Below, piece after piece: positions 32,361 to 34,690 of a stretch of 34,690 nucleotides of DNA (positions are counted from its first letter, which is position 1; the number at the start of each line of letters is the position of its first letter). The translations under genes and the position numbers were made by a program. The notes under the pieces are model-generated. The model saw nothing but the letters and a program-made list of their open reading frames with translations, searched no databases and was not told the DNA's origin. This DNA is from an uncultured Bifidobacterium sp. (GTDB lineage: Bacteria; Actinomycetota; Actinomycetes; Actinomycetales; Bifidobacteriaceae): positions 1-34,690 of the forward strand of contig NZ_CASEXV010000078.1 in the NCBI RefSeq assembly GCF_949292005.1, read 5' to 3'.

Positions 32361-32449
32361 TATGCCACGCTCATATCTTTATGCCATGCGCCATGCCAAG
32401 CCCATATCCTCATCCATGACATGCCTTTAGACTGGACATGCATGGCATA
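32361..32449. promoter_or_regulatory. Inverted TATGCCATGC repeats in the divergent promoter region
   Basis: TATGCCATGC at 32380-32389 and GCATGGCATA at 32440-32449 are a perfect 10-bp inverted pair 50 bases apart. A further TATGCCA stands at 32361-32367 and a CATGCCA near 32391-32398. The region lies between the divergent aminotransferase and oxidoreductase genes, and includes AT-rich promoter-like sequence around 32345-32360 and a -10-like TAGACT near 32427. Confidence 0.5.
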
Positions 32450-32474
32450 TCACACTCAATGGTTGGAGATCACT

Positions 32475-33521
32475 ATGGCAGACAGCGCTATGGCAAACAC
32501 CTCATCAGACACCATGACCGACGGACCCGTCGCCATCGCCATTCTGGGGGCCGGCCGCATAGCCCATTCGATGGCCGCGACCATTAGGACGATGATGGCC
32601 GATCCGCGCTATTCGGACCTCGTGTCTCTGTACGCCGTCGCCTCGCGCGACGGCGGCCGCGCGCGCGAGTTCGCAGACCGGCACTCCATCCCCGTCTCCT
32701 ACGGCTCCTATGACGAGCTTCTGGCGGATCCCCGCGTCGATCTGGTCTACATCGCCACGCCCCACAGCCTCCATTCGGAGCAGTCCATCATGTGCATGAG
32801 GGCGGGAAAGGGCGTTCTGGTGGAGAAGGCCTTCACCGTCAACGCCGATCAGGCCCGGAACGTGATCGCCGTGTCACGGGAGACCGGCATGACCTGCGTG
32901 GAGGCGATCTGGACACGCTTCATGCCGTCGCGGCGCATCATCGATGACGTCATCTCGTCGGGCGCGATCGGCGAGATCCAGTCCATCGAGGCCAATCTGG
33001 GATATCCCACGACGGGCAAGGCGCGGCTGACCGATCCCCGGCTCGCAGGCGGCGCTCTGCTGGATGTGGGCGTCTACCCGCTGAACTTCATCGACATGGT
33101 GATGGAAGGGCGTCCGGCGGCCCGGATCGACACGACGATGTCCGCATACCGCACCGGTGTGGACGCGCAGAACTCCATGACCCTGTGGTACGAGGACGGG
33201 ACCATGGCCGTGGCCACCAGCTCGATGACCTCGGTGACGGATCGGATCGGATCGATCCGCGGCACGGACGGCTATATCCTCTGCCGCAACATCAACAACG
33301 TCGAATCGGTCGAGGTCTTCGACGGATCTCATCAGCTTGTGGACACGCACGAGATTCCCGCCCAGCTGACCGGATACGAGTACGAGGTCGCCGCCACCGC
33401 GACGGCTCTGCGCGCTCATGCGACCGAATGCCCCGAGATGCCCCATGCGGACACCCTGCGCATGATGGAGCTGATGGACCGTATCCGCGGCGAATGGGGA
33501 CTGCGCTACCCCTGTGAGTGA
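32475..33521 (+). CDS. Gfo/Idh/MocA-family NAD(P)-dependent oxidoreductase
   Basis: A 348-residue enzyme with a Rossmann domain (AILGAGRIAHSMA at about 22-34), ATPHSLHSEQSIMCMRAGKGVLVEKAFTVN (the EKP-type catalytic lysine, here EKA) and the substrate domain motif GGALLDVGVYPLNFIDMV. It is closest in pattern to the dihydrodiol-dehydrogenase/sugar dehydrogenase branch. The substrate is unknown. The ATG at 32475 has GGAG 7-10 bases upstream. The same frame stays open far upstream but there it is antisense to two real genes. A short hairpin overlaps its end. Confidence 0.87.
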   Translation: MADSAMANTSSDTMTDGPVAIAILGAGRIAHSMAATIRTMMADPRYSDLVSLYAVASRDGGRAREFADRHSIPVSYGSYDELLADPRVDLVYIATPHSLHSEQSIMCMRAGKGVLVEKAFTVNADQARNVIAVSRETGMTCVEAIWTRFMPSRRIIDDVISSGAIGEIQSIEANLGYPTTGKARLTDPRLAGGALLDVGVYPLNFIDMVMEGRPAARIDTTMSAYRTGVDAQNSMTLWYEDGTMAVATSSMTSVTDRIGSIRGTDGYILCRNINNVESVEVFDGSHQLVDTHEIPAQLTGYEYEVAATATALRAHATECPEMPHADTLRMMELMDRIRGEWGLRYPCE

Positions 33522-33539
33522 AGCCCACTTACGGCTTCA
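33519..33539. terminator. Short hairpin at the end of the oxidoreductase gene
   Basis: TGAAGCC (33519-33525) pairs with GGCTTCA (33533-33539) across a 7-base loop. The 5' arm contains the stop codon. It may terminate the plus-strand transcript before the convergent sbcC. Confidence 0.4.
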
Positions 33540-33607
33540 TCGGGCCCCTACCGCACCGCCGCATCTTACGACAGCGCCACCATCTCTCCCACAGGGGCGT
33601 CACCTCT

Positions 33608-34690
33608 CTACAGCATCACCTCGAGCCGGCTTTCGGCGTCCTCCCGGACGCGACTGACGGAGATGCGAGGACCAATCTGCTCGCGAAGCTGTCCGACATG
33701 CGAGATGATGCCGACGTCGCGGGTCCTCGCGATGCCTCGCAGCACCTCCATGACCTCGTCGAGATAGTCCTGCGACAGCGTTCCGAAGCCCTCGTCGACG
33801 AACAGCGTGTCCATCGCCGCACCCCCCGCCTCGGCCCGGATGACGTCGGCAAGCGCCAGGGCCAGCGCCAGCGAGACGAAGAAGGTCTCCCCTCCGGACA
33901 GCGTGGACGGTTCGCAGGTCGTGTCGCTACGGCGGTCGTACACCTCGATGGGCAGGCCCGTCCGCCCGCCGGCACGGCCCTCGTGGTCGCCGAGTCGCAG
34001 CTCGTACACGCCGTCGTGGATGTCGCGCAGCAGGTCGTTGGTCCTGTCGAGCACGTCGCGGAAGCGTTCGGTGACGGCATAGGTGACCAGGGTGATGCGC
34101 TGGCCCTCGGCGTTGGGCGTGCTCCCGCAGGCGAGCAGGGCCATGTCCCGGATGGGCAGGAACGAGGCCATCGCGTCGCTGAAGGCCGACGCCGCCGCCG
34201 TTGCCCGGATGCCGCACTCCCTGCGCTGCTGTTCGAGATTCTCGGCGGTCTCCACGGCACGCAGGGCCAGGTCGCGCCTCGCCTGCGCATCGGACACCTG
34301 GTCGGCGAGCGTCGTGAGGTCGAGGGAGGCGAGAGCGTCGTCGTCAAAGACCGAACCGCCATCGGATTCCGCGCCATGCATGGCGTCCTGCGCCACGGCG
34401 TCCTGCTTAACGGCGTCCTGCGTCGCCTTGCGCGCTGCGACGAGGTCGGTCACGACGGCCTCGTCCTCGGGGCCCAGATCCGCCCGCCGTTTCTCCAGCA
34501 TCTGGTCCGCGGAGTCCACGGCGGAGTCCGCCGCGGCGGCCTTCTGCCGGTGCGCTTCGATGCGATGGCGGCGATCCCTGATCCGACCGGAGTTCAGCAC
34601 GGCCGCCAGAATGGCATCGAGATCGGCGAATCCGCTCGCCTTCAGAGCATCGGCGGTCTCCAGCGTCTCCTTGTCCACGCGGCCGGAGAC
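33608..34690 (-). CDS. sbcC: SbcC exonuclease ATPase subunit, 5' part beyond the window
   Basis: The C-terminal 361 codons of SbcC; the frame is open through the right edge (a GTG at 34678 is internal). The first 150 residues are coiled-coil-like, with a QDAVKQDAVAQDAM repeat. The last 150 form the ATPase lobe with the signature STLSGGETFFVSLALALALADV, Walker B MDTLFVDEGFGTLS and the switch His in IISHVGQL. SbcCD cleaves DNA hairpins and double-strand ends, which is relevant because this window is rich in inverted repeats. It is convergent with the oxidoreductase. Confidence 0.9.
   Translation of the reverse strand, partial: VSGRVDKETLETADALKASGFADLDAILAAVLNSGRIRDRRHRIEAHRQKAAAADSAVDSADQMLEKRRADLGPEDEAVVTDLVAARKATQDAVKQDAVAQDAMHGAESDGGSVFDDDALASLDLTTLADQVSDAQARRDLALRAVETAENLEQQRRECGIRATAAASAFSDAMASFLPIRDMALLACGSTPNAEGQRITLVTYAVTERFRDVLDRTNDLLRDIHDGVYELRLGDHEGRAGGRTGLPIEVYDRRSDTTCEPSTLSGGETFFVSLALALALADVIRAEAGGAAMDTLFVDEGFGTLSQDYLDEVMEVLRGIARTRDVGIISHVGQLREQIGPRISVSRVREDAESRLEVML

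Noticed and set aside
30021..32474. Very long open frame on the plus strand upstream of, and continuous with, the oxidoreductase
   Set aside because: It is antisense to the well-supported reductase and aminotransferase genes, its translation is Arg/His-rich without motifs, and a proper start with GGAG exists at 32475. GC-rich codon bias leaves such antisense frames open.
1..34690. CRISPR arrays, tRNA or rRNA genes, complete insertion sequences
   Set aside because: Read through on both strands by eye; nothing with the required repeat-spacer, cloverleaf or transposase features was seen.

Overview
The window is GC-rich DNA, apparently from an actinobacterium and most likely a Bifidobacterium-type organism. 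That assignment is inferred from base composition, actinobacterial versions of the protein families, ATGA-overlapped gene pairs and the gene repertoire. No rRNA, tRNA or CRISPR array was recognised. Both ends cut through genes: an ABC transporter on the left and sbcC on the right.

Layout. (1) 1-5754, plus strand: two ABC membrane/ATPase subunits of the heterodimeric (YbtPQ/IrtAB-like) type, followed by an ECF module with an MptD/Trep_Strep S component, EcfT and a double-ATPase EcfA. Translational overlaps link the ABC pair to the S component and EcfT to EcfA. EcfT has lost its middle, and EcfA is frameshifted by a triplicated 17-bp unit. (2) 5868-8833: a GNAT acetyltransferase, lactaldehyde reductase fucO and a HAD nucleotidase-like protein. 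(3) 9123-15598, minus strand: a polysaccharide locus with a family-2 membrane glycosyltransferase (split in two by a 28-bp direct repeat), a membrane-anchored GH18 protein with a carbohydrate-binding tail, and a polytopic GGDEF/degenerate-EAL protein. (4) 15599-16172: a 570-bp non-coding region with a polypurine tract and inverted repeats built on the core CGTTGGGCGG, which recurs in other gaps of the window. (5) 16173-20643: nucleoside hydrolase, SPFH-domain protein, ribbon-helix-helix protein, a BASS-family transporter with a structured leader, and an orphan Vsr endonuclease. (6) 20746-26921: an NAD synthesis cluster, nrtR-nadA-nadB-nadC-cysteine desulfurase, with a 23-bp palindrome that fits an NrtR operator. 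(7) 27004-33521: a metQ-metN-metI methionine-type importer, a ketopantoate-reductase-like enzyme, a class I aminotransferase and a divergent Gfo/Idh/MocA oxidoreductase. (8) 33608 to the right edge: the C-terminal part of sbcC.

How the genes work together. NadB, NadA and NadC form the aspartate-to-nicotinate-mononucleotide route. The desulfurase probably supplies sulfur for the NadA Fe-S cluster, and NrtR is the expected repressor. The glycosyltransferase, GH18 protein and cyclic-di-GMP-type protein look like a secreted-glycan synthesis, trimming and signalling unit. The aminotransferase and 2-oxoacid-reductase-like gene lie beside an amino acid importer and could turn an imported amino acid into a 2-hydroxy acid (inference).

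Most noteworthy: two long membrane-associated genes (ecfA and the glycosyltransferase) are each put out of frame by short direct repeats. In both, removing exactly the extra repeat material restores one full-length reading frame. This is what reversible slippage or recombination switches look like, although fixed decay or assembly error is also possible. Other short tandem duplications occur in and around genes of the window.
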